Of a DNA stretch of 64,000 bases, positions 49,904 to 58,686 are shown piece by piece. The translations under genes were made by a program, and so were the position numbers. The stretch covers positions 556,837 through 620,836 of the forward strand of contig NZ_NXGV01000003.1 of NCBI RefSeq assembly GCF_002407605.1, given 5' to 3'. The first letter of the stretch is position 1, and each line of letters begins with the position of its first letter. The notes beneath the pieces were generated by a model that was not told the DNA's origin, searched no databases, and saw only the letters and a list, made by a program, of their open reading frames with translations. This DNA comes from Marinobacter sp. ANT_B65. Lineage in GTDB: Bacteria; Pseudomonadota; Gammaproteobacteria; Pseudomonadales; Oleiphilaceae.

Positions 49904-51760
49904 ATGACTAAGACCCCTATTAGCCACGCTGCTCTGGCAGTAATATTTGCCATAAGCCTGTTATTTACCGGTTGCGCCAGTGTCGACCTGGAGTCGCACG
50001 TAGCTCAATCACCTGCCCAGGCTCTTGAGCTCGCAGCAAAAGAACGCAACGCCGAAACAGCGCAGCAATACCTGCTGAAGGTTGCAAGCCAGTTCCAGAA
50101 GCGCGGCGAACACCAGGCTGCCCGCACATTACTGCAGAGCGATCAACTGGCGCAACCAGTTGCAGCAATGCAGGCACAAAAGCAGCTACTTGCCATGGCG
50201 AGCGCTGTCGCACTTGAAGACCGGGAGTGGGCCAGCCAAATCACCAGGTCACTTTCACCGGACAACTTCAAAAGTTACAACTCAGACCTTATTAACCGTG
50301 CCGCCAGCCTTCAGGCTGAAACCTATGCGCTGGTTGGAGATCGTCTTTCCGCCGCCATGACGTTAATGCTTCTTTCACAAACAGATGGCAAGGTTAACCC
50401 TCAGGAAATTCACGACCAGATCTGGGCATTCCTGAAAGCTGTTCCGGATCAGAAACTCGTAACCGGGAGCGAGGACACCATCGGTTTTGAGACCGAAGGG
50501 TGGTTTGAACTCGCTGCCAGCCTACGCTCCTCCGAACTGAGCATTGACGACCAGGGACGCGCTATACGTCGCTGGCAGAATAGCTGGCCCGGGCACCCGG
50601 CTGCACAAATACTACCAACCGAACTGCAACTAATTGCAAGCATGGCAGAAAACCGGCCTGAAAAGATTGTACTGGCCCTGCCCCTCCAGGGAACCCTGGC
50701 CAGCGCCGGCAAGGCCATCCGCGACGGCTTCCTGGCTGCCTACTACCAGGATGATTCCGCAGACCGCAGCAAGACCGATATTCGTGTTATAAATACCTCG
50801 GATCAACCATTTGATGAGTTATACAAGGAGCTGGCCACTCAGGGTATCGACCTGATTATAGGCCCTCTTGAGAAAGAAGCGCTGGCGAGCCTTACAAGCA
50901 TGAGAACTCTGCCAGTTCCAGTTCTCGGCCTCAACTACCTGGCTACAGGCAAAAAGGCACCGGAAGGGCTCTACCAGTTCGGCCTTTCCGCTGAAGACGA
51001 AGCCCGACAGATCGCAGACAGGCTTCAGGAACAGGATATCAACCAGGTTCTCGTACTCATTCCCCAGGGCGAATGGGGGGATCGGGTAGAAACAGCCTTG
51101 CTGAAGCGAATGGAGCTCAATGGCGCAGTTGCGCTGGATATCGAACGATTCTCTCGTGAAGATAACCTGCGCGCAATTACGGCAGACCTCCTGGGTATTA
51201 CGGTATCCAGAGACAGAGCTATTCAAGTGGAACAAACCATTGGCCTCAACATAGAATTCGAACCCAGGCGGCGCCAGGATGCGGAGGCGATCGTTATGGT
51301 GGCTGAACCTGCGATTGCACGCCAGCTCAAGCCCCTCTTCGCGTTTTACTTCGGAGGCGACCTTCCGGTTTACTCACCTTCCATTATCTACGAAGGGGTA
51401 CCAGATCCTGCCCGGGACCGCGACCTCAATGAGGTGATATTTACAGACATCCCATGGATTCTTGACAGCAAAAATCCATTACGCGACGAGGCAGCCAAGG
51501 TTTTACCAGGCACTCGCGGCCAGCTCGGCAGGCTATTTGCGATGGGCGCTGACGCATGGCAACTAAGCAAACGTCTGCCCCTGCTACGCCAGGTACAAAC
51601 TGCCACTGTCGATGGCCAGACAGGGCAACTCACCATGACATCTGAAGGTAGTATCCATCGAAATCAACTTTGGGCACAAATTCGCAGCGGCACCCCTAAC
51701 CTTCTGCTCAAAAAAACAGATGCCGCTGATGAAGTGGACGAGCAAGTCCAGACAAACTGA
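49904..51760 (+). CDS. lpoA: LpoA, outer-membrane lipoprotein activator of PBP1A
   Basis: 618 residues. A lipoprotein signal peptide ends in LLFTGC, with the lipidated cysteine at about residue 24. An N-terminal helical TPR-like domain (about 40-255) and a C-terminal periplasmic-binding-protein-like domain (about 260-590, with IDLIIGPLEKEALASL) give the LpoA architecture. LpoA reaches through the peptidoglycan to stimulate PBP1A. The ATG at 49904 is chosen because it places the signal peptide at the start. It heads a rightward group with yraN and the SIS gene. Confidence 0.94.
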   Translation: MTKTPISHAALAVIFAISLLFTGCASVDLESHVAQSPAQALELAAKERNAETAQQYLLKVASQFQKRGEHQAARTLLQSDQLAQPVAAMQAQKQLLAMASAVALEDREWASQITRSLSPDNFKSYNSDLINRAASLQAETYALVGDRLSAAMTLMLLSQTDGKVNPQEIHDQIWAFLKAVPDQKLVTGSEDTIGFETEGWFELAASLRSSELSIDDQGRAIRRWQNSWPGHPAAQILPTELQLIASMAENRPEKIVLALPLQGTLASAGKAIRDGFLAAYYQDDSADRSKTDIRVINTSDQPFDELYKELATQGIDLIIGPLEKEALASLTSMRTLPVPVLGLNYLATGKKAPEGLYQFGLSAEDEARQIADRLQEQDINQVLVLIPQGEWGDRVETALLKRMELNGAVALDIERFSREDNLRAITADLLGITVSRDRAIQVEQTIGLNIEFEPRRRQDAEAIVMVAEPAIARQLKPLFAFYFGGDLPVYSPSIIYEGVPDPARDRDLNEVIFTDIPWILDSKNPLRDEAAKVLPGTRGQLGRLFAMGADAWQLSKRLPLLRQVQTATVDGQTGQLTMTSEGSIHRNQLWAQIRSGTPNLLLKKTDAADEVDEQVQTN

Positions 51761-51789
51761 CCCCACATTACAAAAGGACAGGTCATGCC

Positions 51790-52158
51790 ATGGAAGGCAG
51801 CAAGGCTATCGGGACCCATTTTGAAGGAGTGGCCGCACGATACCTCACGACTCGCGGCGTAGATATCCGGGAACGCAACGTGTACAACCGCGGTGGCGAA
51901 ATCGATCTGATAGGGCTGGACAAGGATACTCTGGTATTTTTTGAAGTTCGCTACCGGGGCAGCGGCAGCCTCGTAGACCCGGTAAGCTCAATTTCTTACC
52001 CAAAGCAGCAGCGCCTGCTAAAAGCCGCTGCCTTTTACCTGCACAGACACAATCTTTGGAATACCCTGACCCGTATAGACGTAGTGGCAATCAGCCCGGG
52101 AACCGTTAGAAAATACCGGGTACAATGGATCAAAAATGCAATCCAGGCGGACATATAG
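51790..52158 (+). CDS. yraN: YraN, UPF0102 nuclease-like protein
   Basis: 122 residues. Predicted restriction-endonuclease-like fold, with the catalytic-type pattern EIDLI followed by FFEVRYR near residues 36-55 (family EVK/EVR). The function is not established; a role in DNA repair or recombination has been suggested from the fold. It sits between lpoA and the DiaA-like gene, the conserved gammaproteobacterial order. Confidence 0.92.
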   Translation: MEGSKAIGTHFEGVAARYLTTRGVDIRERNVYNRGGEIDLIGLDKDTLVFFEVRYRGSGSLVDPVSSISYPKQQRLLKAAAFYLHRHNLWNTLTRIDVVAISPGTVRKYRVQWIKNAIQADI

Positions 52159-52164
52159 ATTCTG

Positions 52165-52755
52165 ATGAGTGAAACGGGAAACCTGATCAACCAATTGTTT
52201 GCAAGCCATATGGAACACACGGCACAGGCTGCCAGCACCGTGGGATCTGCTATTGAGCAGGCTGCAGACGCTTTTGTAAGCGCCCTTCTCAATGACGGGA
52301 AAATTATCACCTGCGCCAACGGCAACGCCAACGTAATCGCACAGTATTTCTGTACAGCATTTCTCAATCGTTTTGAGCAAGACCGACCGGCGCTGCCAGC
52401 GATCAACCTGGGGGCCGACGCAACCACCTACTCCGCCATTTGTCGGGACAACCGTTTCAACGACACATTTTCACGCCAGGTCAAAGCCATCGGCAAGCCC
52501 GGCGACCTCCTATTCGTGATTGTTGACGACGGTCACAAAGCGAACCTCATCCAGGCCATACAGGCTGCTCACGACCGGGAAATGAACGTAGTGGTACTGA
52601 GCGCGAGAGAAAAGTCCGACATCACCTCACTTATGCATGCTGAAGACCATGAAATCGCGCTGAACGATCTCTCACCAACAGAGGCCGCGCCCTTACTGCT
52701 GCTATCGATCAATGCCCTGTGCTCACTGGTAGATGGGAAACTGTTCGGAGGCTGA
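52165..52755 (+). CDS. SIS-domain protein, DiaA-like
   Basis: 196 residues with the length and layout of DiaA/GmhA. DiaA binds DnaA and promotes replication initiation; GmhA isomerises sedoheptulose-7-phosphate. Here the sugar-phosphate loop reads ANGNANVIAQYF (near residue 51) instead of GNGGSAADAQHF, and the later STSGNS loop reads VDDGHK, so isomerase activity is unlikely. The Leu-Phe near the C-terminus (193-194) matches residues that E. coli DiaA needs to engage DnaA. Position after lpoA-yraN also favours DiaA. Confidence 0.85.
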   Translation: MSETGNLINQLFASHMEHTAQAASTVGSAIEQAADAFVSALLNDGKIITCANGNANVIAQYFCTAFLNRFEQDRPALPAINLGADATTYSAICRDNRFNDTFSRQVKAIGKPGDLLFVIVDDGHKANLIQAIQAAHDREMNVVVLSAREKSDITSLMHAEDHEIALNDLSPTEAAPLLLLSINALCSLVDGKLFGG

Positions 52756-52756
52756 C

Positions 52757-52783
52757 AAAAAAGCCGGCATTTGCCGGCTTTTT
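52757..52783. terminator. Bidirectional terminator between the DiaA-like gene and sspB
   Basis: AAGCCGGCA/TGCCGGCTT (52761-52769 with 52772-52780), two-base loop, with A tract before and T tract after. Confidence 0.92.
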
Positions 52784-52807
52784 ATGTAAACAGTTATGGC
52801 CCTCTAC

Positions 52808-53242
52808 CTACTTAACAACCTTCAGAGTGGGCCTACCCGATGGACGCTCTTCCTGACCTCCAGACTGCCCCGCTCCTTCCCTGTCATTAGTGCCGTCAGG
52901 ATCCGGAGAGCCGGGTTCGCTGCCGAACACCATACCTTCACCGTTTTCCTTGGCGTAAATAGCCATCACTGCCTGAAGCGGGATAAATACTTGCATAGGC
53001 ACACCGCCGAAGCGGGCACTGAACTCCAACGCTCCATTACCCACTACCAATCCACGCACAGCGCCAGGACTGACATTCAAAACAATCTGTCCGTTCGCTA
53101 CGTGCTCAGTGGGCACCTGAACACCCTGAACCCCTGCGTCCACCACTATATAGGGTGTGCAGTCGTTATCCAGTATCCACTCATTAAATGCCCTCACCAG
53201 ATACGGACGACTGGATGTCATGGTGATCCTGTTATCAGACAC
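52808..53242 (-). CDS. sspB: SspB, ClpXP adaptor
   Basis: 144 residues. It delivers ssrA-tagged and other substrates to ClpXP. The folded domain (about 8-108) has RPYLVRAFNEWILDN and LEFSARFGGVPMQV. A Gly/Pro/Asp-rich linker leads to the C-terminal ClpX-binding tail (GRPTLKVVK). The start is the GTG at 53242, since GGAGG lies 6 bases upstream. It follows sspA by 39 bases, the standard pair. Confidence 0.96.
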   Translation of the reverse strand: MSDNRITMTSSRPYLVRAFNEWILDNDCTPYIVVDAGVQGVQVPTEHVANGQIVLNVSPGAVRGLVVGNGALEFSARFGGVPMQVFIPLQAVMAIYAKENGEGMVFGSEPGSPDPDGTNDREGAGQSGGQEERPSGRPTLKVVK

Positions 53243-53281
53243 TGCTTGCCTCCTGTTCCGTATAGCGGGATACCCGCCAAA

Positions 53282-53911
53282 TCAGCTACGGATGTCTTCT
53301 TCAAGATCAGAGAGGCTCGCCTTGAAACCTTCACGGCCAAATATGCTCTCCATATATTTATGCACCGGCTTGGCTTGCTTGTCATTAAGCTCTATACCCA
53401 ATGACGGCAAACGCCAGAGGATAGGAGCAATACAGCAATCAACAATGGTGAACTCCTCGGAGAGGAAAAATGGCATTTCACCGAATAATGGCGCTGTGGC
53501 AAGAAGGCTTTCACGAAGCTCTTTACGGGCAACTTCCGAAGCTTTGACATTTGGCTGACCCAGAATCTGATCCACCAAACCACACCAGTCCTTCTGAATC
53601 CGATGGATCATCAACCGGCTATTGGCACGGGCAACCGGATAGACCGGCAACAAGGGAGGATGCGGGAAACGCTCATCAAGGTATTCCATCATGATATTAG
53701 GCTCATACAGAACCAGATCACGATCCACCAGAGTCGGCAGGGCATTATACGGATTCAGATCAGCCAGTTCGGCTGGCGGATTGTCCGGATCAACATCAAC
53801 GACATCAACGGTAACACCCTTCTCCGCCAATACAATGCGCACCCTGTGGCTATAGTGGCTGGCTGGATCCGAGAAAAACGTCATCGATGACCGCTTAGTC
53901 ACAACGCCCAT
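53282..53911 (-). CDS. sspA: SspA, stringent starvation protein A
   Basis: 209 residues with a glutathione-S-transferase fold, N-terminal thioredoxin-like domain (about 9-85, with [18 protein letters not shown]) and a helical domain. SspA binds RNA polymerase and affects stress and phage transcription; the catalytic GST residues are not conserved in the family. The petABC terminator lies between the pet genes and sspA, so sspAB probably has its own promoter within the short gap. Confidence 0.96.
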   Translation of the reverse strand: MGVVTKRSSMTFFSDPASHYSHRVRIVLAEKGVTVDVVDVDPDNPPAELADLNPYNALPTLVDRDLVLYEPNIMMEYLDERFPHPPLLPVYPVARANSRLMIHRIQKDWCGLVDQILGQPNVKASEVARKELRESLLATAPLFGEMPFFLSEEFTIVDCCIAPILWRLPSLGIELNDKQAKPVHKYMESIFGREGFKASLSDLEEDIRS

Positions 53912-53957
53912 AGAACTACCTCACGAGTAAACAAACCGAAATGATCCTGAAAAACGC

Positions 53958-53992
53958 AAAAATTCCAGCGGGCCGGTTAACGCCCACTGGAA
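53958..53992 (-). terminator. Terminator of petABC
   Basis: On the minus strand TTCCAGTGGG (53983-53992) pairs with CCCGCTGGAA (53963-53972) through one T-G pair and a 10-base loop, then TTTTT (53958-53962). It lies 29 bases after the petC stop. Confidence 0.85.
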
Positions 53993-54020
53993 CTCAGGGA
54001 ACAGGATTATACCCTATTTC

Positions 54021-54776
54021 TTAGTGTACGTCCTTCCAGTACTCACGATTGAGCAGGTAGGCGAATACAAAGAAAATAGCTACAAAGATTAAAACGAAAA
54101 TCCCAAGACGCTCACGCTCAACTTTGATCGGATCCGCCATGTAGGACATGAAGTTCGTCAGATCGTACATGGCACGGTCGAACTCTACTCCAGACATACT
54201 CCCTTCAATGGCATACTCAGGGCAAGCACTTGCATTCTTGATGTTACCACTCAGTGGCTCAACGCTGGGCGCATGACCAATATTAGGCTTAACCGCACAG
54301 AGCCCCTGAAGGTCGACCAGGACATGGGGCATGCCAACTTTGTCGAACACCACGTTGTTTACCCCCAACGGCCGGGTTTCGTCTTTATAGAAACCCCTCA
54401 GATAGGAGTAGACCCAGGATTCACCGCGCAGACGGCTTTCCAGAGAAAGATCTGGCGGGGGAGCACCAAACCAGTCGGCAGCCATGTCCTTGTTCATGGA
54501 GTTCTTCATCAGCTCGCCAATCTGGGCGCCGGTGAAGATGAGATTCTCTTCATACAAGTCGATAGGAATCTCAAGATCTTCGGCAACCCGCTTGTAACGA
54601 GCATATTCCATGGAGTGACACCCCATGCAATAGTTCGTGAACATAGCGGCACCACGCTGAAGAGATGCCTTATCGGTGTGGTCCGTTTCAATGTGATCAA
54701 GCGGGACACCATCACCGGCTGCCAGCCCGAGAACCGGCAGGATTGCGATGAAAAGACCAAAAATCAGCTTTCTCAT
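54021..54776 (-). CDS. petC: PetC, cytochrome c1 of the bc1 complex
   Basis: 251 residues. A cleavable signal peptide (about 1-20) is followed by the haem c motif CMGCH near residue 51 and a C-terminal membrane anchor (about 225-244, VLIFVAIFFVFAYLL). It passes electrons from the Rieske protein to soluble cytochrome c. The ATG overlaps the petB stop by one base (TAATG). Confidence 0.97.
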   Translation of the reverse strand: MRKLIFGLFIAILPVLGLAAGDGVPLDHIETDHTDKASLQRGAAMFTNYCMGCHSMEYARYKRVAEDLEIPIDLYEENLIFTGAQIGELMKNSMNKDMAADWFGAPPPDLSLESRLRGESWVYSYLRGFYKDETRPLGVNNVVFDKVGMPHVLVDLQGLCAVKPNIGHAPSVEPLSGNIKNASACPEYAIEGSMSGVEFDRAMYDLTNFMSYMADPIKVERERLGIFVLIFVAIFFVFAYLLNREYWKDVH

Positions 54777-56008
54777 TATCCTGTCACCCTCTCTGGTACT
54801 GGCTTGGTGTTCTCCATGCGCGTGTAGAACGGCATCAGAATGAAGTATAGGAAGTACACGACCGTCAGAATCTGGGCCACAGTGGTACGACCTTCAGTTG
54901 CAGGTACAAGACCCAGGTAACCCAGAACAACGAAGCTTACTGTAAACAGCGCCAGCGCGATCTTGCTCAGCCACCCCTTATAACGGATAGAGCGCACCGG
55001 ACTTCTGTCCAGCCAGGGCAGCACAAACAGAATCGCAATCGCCCCACCCATGACTACAACACCCCAGAATTTCGCAGACAGGCCGAACAGATCAACCGTA
55101 ACCGCACGCAACATGGCGTAGAAGGGTGTGAAGTACCAGACAGGCGCAATGTGCGCAGGCGTTTTCAGCGCGTTCGCAGGTTCAAAGTTAGGCTTCTCGA
55201 TAAAGAGACCACCCATCTCCGGGAAGAAGAACACTACGATAAAGAAGATAAAGAAGAAAACTGCCACACCCACGAGATCGTGCACAGAGTAATAGGGATG
55301 GAACGGAATACCGTCTTTGGGTATACCATTTTCATCCTTGTTCTTCTTGATATCGATACCGTCGGGGTTGTTGGAACCCACTTCATGCAAAGCAAGAATG
55401 TGAAGAACAACCAGGCCAAGCAGAACGATCGGCAGCGCCACCACATGCAAGGCAAAGAAGCGGTTCAGGGTAATACCGGAAATCAGGTAATCACCACGGA
55501 TCCACAAAGAGAGATCTTCACCGATAACAGGAATAGCGCCAAACAGATTTACAATTACCTGCGCGCCCCAGTAGGACATCTGCCCCCAAGGCAGCAGATA
55601 GCCCATGAAAGCTTCTGCCATCAGGACCAGATAAATCAGCATACCAAACAGCCAGATCAGCTCGCGAGGCTTCTGATAGGAACCGTACATCAGGCCACGG
55701 AACATGTGGAGATAAACCACAATAAAGAACGCCGACGCCCCCGTGGAGTGCAGGTACCGCAAGAGCCATCCCCACTGGACATCACGCATGATGTACTCAA
55801 CAGAAGCGAACGCACCCTCACCTGTCGGGTTGTAGCTCATGGTAAGCCAGATACCGGTTACCAACTGATTGACCAGCACCAGCATTGCCAGAGAACCGAA
55901 AAAATACCAGAAGTTGAAGTTTTTCGGCGCGTAATATTTTGCCAGATGATTATTCCAGGCATCGACAACCGGCAGACGCTCGTCTACCCAATTAAGAAGT
56001 TTCTGCAT
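54776..56008 (-). CDS. petB: PetB, cytochrome b of the bc1 complex
   Basis: 410 residues with eight or nine membrane segments. It holds the two b haems and both quinone sites. Haem-ligand histidines appear in HSTGASAFFIVVYLHMFR near 87-104 and HVVALPIVLLGLVVLH near 189-204. PVWYFTPFYAMLRA near 290 marks the quinol site (PEWY variant PVWY). Coupled to petA and petC by one-base overlaps. Confidence 0.97.
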   Translation of the reverse strand: MQKLLNWVDERLPVVDAWNNHLAKYYAPKNFNFWYFFGSLAMLVLVNQLVTGIWLTMSYNPTGEGAFASVEYIMRDVQWGWLLRYLHSTGASAFFIVVYLHMFRGLMYGSYQKPRELIWLFGMLIYLVLMAEAFMGYLLPWGQMSYWGAQVIVNLFGAIPVIGEDLSLWIRGDYLISGITLNRFFALHVVALPIVLLGLVVLHILALHEVGSNNPDGIDIKKNKDENGIPKDGIPFHPYYSVHDLVGVAVFFFIFFIVVFFFPEMGGLFIEKPNFEPANALKTPAHIAPVWYFTPFYAMLRAVTVDLFGLSAKFWGVVVMGGAIAILFVLPWLDRSPVRSIRYKGWLSKIALALFTVSFVVLGYLGLVPATEGRTTVAQILTVVYFLYFILMPFYTRMENTKPVPERVTG

Positions 56009-56601
56009 TACGCTGCCTCCGGATCAAGACCAATCGTAAGAGTCACGTCATCGTCATACCGATGAGGCGGAACCTGCAAATTCAGGGGTGCAGGCTGAGC
56101 CGTATAGACCCGCCCTGCCAGATCATAGCGGGAGCCGTGACAAGGACAGAACAATCCTCCAAGCCACTCATCTCCCAGGTCTGCAGGAGCAATCTCCGGA
56201 CGATAGGACGGCACACAACCCAGATGGGTACAAAGACCGACAAGAACTGCCATCTCAGGCTTGAGAGACCGCAGGACCCCGCCAATATATTCTGGCTGTT
56301 GCGGGGATTCAGACTGAGGATCCTTCACCTTGCCATCAAGCTTTTCTATGTTGCTCACCATTTCGTCTGTACGACGGATAAGCCAGACTGGCATACCCCG
56401 CCACTCAACGGTGACCTGTTGACCCGGTTCAATCTTACTGATATTGACGGTTACCGGCGCACCAGCCGCCTCTGCCTTGGCACTGGGATTCCAGGATGCC
56501 ACGAAAGGGACTGCCGCACCGACGACGCCGACTCCACCTACCGCAGCCGTAGCGCCGATAAGAAATCGGCGCCGACCTTGGCTCACGTCGCCATTATTCA
56601 T
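56008..56601 (-). CDS. petA: PetA, Rieske iron-sulfur subunit of the bc1 complex
   Basis: 197 residues. A twin-arginine N-terminus (GRRRFLIGA near residue 10) and one membrane helix precede the soluble Rieske domain, whose cluster ligands lie in CTHLGC and CPCHGS (about 128-155). It is first in petABC. A perfect inverted repeat lies about 100 bases upstream in the region where the promoter is expected. Confidence 0.98.
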   Translation of the reverse strand: MNNGDVSQGRRRFLIGATAAVGGVGVVGAAVPFVASWNPSAKAEAAGAPVTVNISKIEPGQQVTVEWRGMPVWLIRRTDEMVSNIEKLDGKVKDPQSESPQQPEYIGGVLRSLKPEMAVLVGLCTHLGCVPSYRPEIAPADLGDEWLGGLFCPCHGSRYDLAGRVYTAQPAPLNLQVPPHRYDDDVTLTIGLDPEAA

Positions 56602-56696
56602 TATGGTTTTCTCCCATCAGGCGATGTCACAGCCCGCAAGACAGCCGACAGTGTGCATCGAAAAGAACTTCACAATCCAAAAATATAAGCGCTCAA

Positions 56697-56715
56697 ATGG
56701 TAATGAAATTACCAT
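56697..56715. promoter_or_regulatory. Perfect inverted repeat upstream of petABC, candidate operator
   Basis: ATGGTAAT (56697-56704), GAA, ATTACCAT (56708-56715). It lies 96 bases upstream of petA, just before AT-rich TATATT-like sequence that could be a -10. The repeat does not fit the Fur consensus. The regulator is unknown. Confidence 0.55.
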
Positions 56716-56792
56716 GTCCTTACAAGTGAGAAAGCCGCTGACAGAGCCTCTTCTCTGCTCCAGATCAATTTGACAACCATTGACCCTGAAAC

Positions 56793-56822
56793 AAAAAAAC
56801 CCGACCAAAATAGCCGGGTTTT
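56793..56822 (-). terminator. Terminator of rplM-rpsI
   Basis: AAAACCCG (56796-56803) pairs with CGGGTTTT (56815-56822). On the minus strand the stem is followed by a run of seven T. It lies 24 bases after the rpsI stop. Confidence 0.85.
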
Positions 56823-56845
56823 CCTGAGATCTGCTCCAGCGAGAC

Positions 56846-57238
56846 TTAACGCTTGGAGTACTGAGGACGCTTACGCGCCTTACGCAGACCAACTTTCTTA
56901 CGCTCAACTTCGCGAGCATCACGGGTTACATAACCCGCTTTACGCATTGCCGGACGCAGAGTTTCATCGTAATCCATCAGAGCACGAGTCAGACCGTGGC
57001 GAATAGCACCCGCCTGACCACTGATACCGCCACCTTTGACAGTGATGTTGATATCAAAGCGATCTGCAGATTCTGCTACAACCAGAGGTTGACGCACGAT
57101 CATACGCAGAGTCTCACGACCGAAAAAATCTTCGATAGTGCGACCATTGATAGAAATGTTACCGCTTCCCGGCTTGATAAACACCCGAGCCGTGGACGTT
57201 TTGCGGCGACCAGTACCGTAATTTTGTGCTACAGACAT
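56846..57238 (-). CDS. rpsI: RpsI, 30S ribosomal protein S9
   Basis: 130 residues, as in E. coli. The [13 protein letters not shown] start, [14 protein letters not shown] near 67 and the basic tail ending KRPQYSKR, which reaches the decoding centre, are intact. It is 12 bases downstream of rplM. Confidence 0.99.
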   Translation of the reverse strand: MSVAQNYGTGRRKTSTARVFIKPGSGNISINGRTIEDFFGRETLRMIVRQPLVVAESADRFDINITVKGGGISGQAGAIRHGLTRALMDYDETLRPAMRKAGYVTRDAREVERKKVGLRKARKRPQYSKR

Positions 57239-57250
57239 ATCCGCCTTCCG

Positions 57251-57679
57251 TTAAATGTCGAGTTCTTTGGGCTGCTGGGCTGTATGAGGATGCTCAGCGC
57301 CTGCATAGATTTTCAGCTTCTTGAACATGGCACGACCAAGCGGGCCCTTCGGAAGCATGCCTTTTACAGACTTCTGAATAACCTGCTCAGGCGCCTTGTC
57401 GACCAGCTTCTCGAAGCTGATGGATTTGATTCCACCCGGAAAGCCGGTATGACTGTAGTACATCTTATCAGATGACTTTTTGCCGGTAACCCGCACCTGG
57501 CCCGCATTGATCACAACAATGTAATCGCCAGTGTCTACATGAGGGGTATACTCAGGCTTATGCTTGCCCCGCAGACGACGGGCGATTTCGGTTGACAGAC
57601 GACCCAGCGTCTTGCCGGCTGCGTCTACAACGTACCAGTCACGTTTTACGGTTTCTGGTTTCGCACTCAGAGTCTTCAT
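57251..57679 (-). CDS. rplM: RplM, 50S ribosomal protein L13
   Basis: 142 residues, the E. coli length. [20 protein letters not shown] near 25, the [10 protein letters not shown] segment and [19 protein letters not shown] near 107 are diagnostic. The ATG at 57679 is the family start; in-frame codons upstream cover the leader and promoter. In E. coli L13 represses its own operon through the leader. Here a strong promoter and a leader hairpin precede it by about 150 and 100-130 bases. Confidence 0.99.
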   Translation of the reverse strand: MKTLSAKPETVKRDWYVVDAAGKTLGRLSTEIARRLRGKHKPEYTPHVDTGDYIVVINAGQVRVTGKKSSDKMYYSHTGFPGGIKSISFEKLVDKAPEQVIQKSVKGMLPKGPLGRAMFKKLKIYAGAEHPHTAQQPKELDI

Positions 57680-57777
57680 TGATTCCGCCTTGAACGCTAT
57701 AAAAAGAAACGTTAAAAACCACCACCGAAAGTGTATTACACCCGGAAGAGGTTCTGTACCTGTAATTTGATCGGCAG

Positions 57778-57806
57778 TGACACTATTCGGGGCTGAGATA
57801 GTGACA
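57778..57806 (-). promoter_or_regulatory. Hairpin in the rplM leader, candidate L13 autoregulatory site
   Basis: TGACACTAT (57778-57786) and ATAGTGACA (57798-57806) can fold with six continuous pairs, one T-T mismatch and two more pairs around an 11-base loop. It lies in the roughly 145-base leader between the promoter and the rplM ATG. Confidence 0.5.
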
Positions 57807-57830
57807 TCACCTTGAAAAGCCAGGGCGCGA

Positions 57831-57859
57831 AGTATACTCGAACGATTATTTAAATCCAA
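57831..57859 (-). promoter_or_regulatory. Sigma-70 promoter of rplM-rpsI
   Basis: Minus-strand TTGGAT (57854-57859), 17-base spacer, TATACT (57831-57836), followed by a GC-rich discriminator (TCGCGCCC), as expected for stringently controlled ribosomal-protein promoters. Confidence 0.82.
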
Positions 57860-57887
57860 CCCTGAAATGCACTGTTTTATAATTCAG

Positions 57888-58676
57888 CTATTGCCACAAC
57901 GATTTACCATATAGTGCCTCTGTATTTGAGAGCAATACAGAAGCCAGATATTCCGGTCGCTCACCTCGAATTTCGGCAAGACACTCCAGAATCCTGTGCA
58001 GATAAACAGGTGAGTTCTCACCTGCAACAACACCATGTGGGGCCATATCCGGCGCATCAGTTTCAAGCACCAGAGATTCCAGAGGCAGGCGGGCAACTGT
58101 ATCCCGGGTTTTGTGTGATCGAGGATGCGTAATTATCCCTCCCACTCCAATGCAGCATCCTTGGCCAATCAACTTTACTGCCTGCTGATAGCTACCGGAG
58201 AAACCATGTAGCAGAGCCTTGCCGCTCCAGTTGAGACGCCTCAGAGTGGCGCAAACCTCATCGTGAGTTTTAACCGAATGGATAATCAGCGGAAAATCAA
58301 ACTTTGAGGCCATTCCCACCTGGGCTTCAAACCAGGGTTGCTGCACTGCCAGATCACCATGCAGTTTGTCCAGCCCACATTCGCCGACAGCTACGCATCG
58401 GTCAGGTTTCGCTCCCAGAAGGCCATCCAACGCCTCAAGATCTTCGGCAGAGTGCTCACTGACGAACCACGGATGGATTCCAAGACAGTAAAACAGACCA
58501 GCGTGAGCCCGGGCCGTGCCGCGAACACGGCTCCAGTCAGGACGGCGCACACCAGGAATAACCAACCCGACAACACCAGCCAATGACGCAGCCCGAAGCT
58601 CCTCGGCCCGACGCCCATCAAACTGTGGAAAATCAAAGTGGCAATGAGCGTCAACTAACTTCAAAATCGATTTCAC
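57888..58676 (-). CDS. TatD-family metal-dependent hydrolase
   Basis: 262 residues from the GTG at 58676. TIM-barrel amidohydrolase-like nuclease family. Metal ligands are visible in DAHCHFD near residue 10, the GECGLD motif near 97, PLIIHSVK near 128 and ETDAPDMAPHG near 204-214. DNA exonuclease activity is known for some members. The GTG start avoids a 53-base overlap with prfC, but a TTG at 58739 is possible. prfC followed by a TatD-family gene matches the E. coli prfC-yjjV neighbourhood. Confidence 0.9.
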   Translation of the reverse strand: MKSILKLVDAHCHFDFPQFDGRRAEELRAASLAGVVGLVIPGVRRPDWSRVRGTARAHAGLFYCLGIHPWFVSEHSAEDLEALDGLLGAKPDRCVAVGECGLDKLHGDLAVQQPWFEAQVGMASKFDFPLIIHSVKTHDEVCATLRRLNWSGKALLHGFSGSYQQAVKLIGQGCCIGVGGIITHPRSHKTRDTVARLPLESLVLETDAPDMAPHGVVAGENSPVYLHRILECLAEIRGERPEYLASVLLSNTEALYGKSLWQ

Positions 58677-58686
58677 CGCAGGCTCG

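Noticed and set aside
56697..56715. Fur box reading of the pet inverted repeat
   Set aside because: The arms do not match the GATAATGAT consensus; kept only as an unassigned operator.
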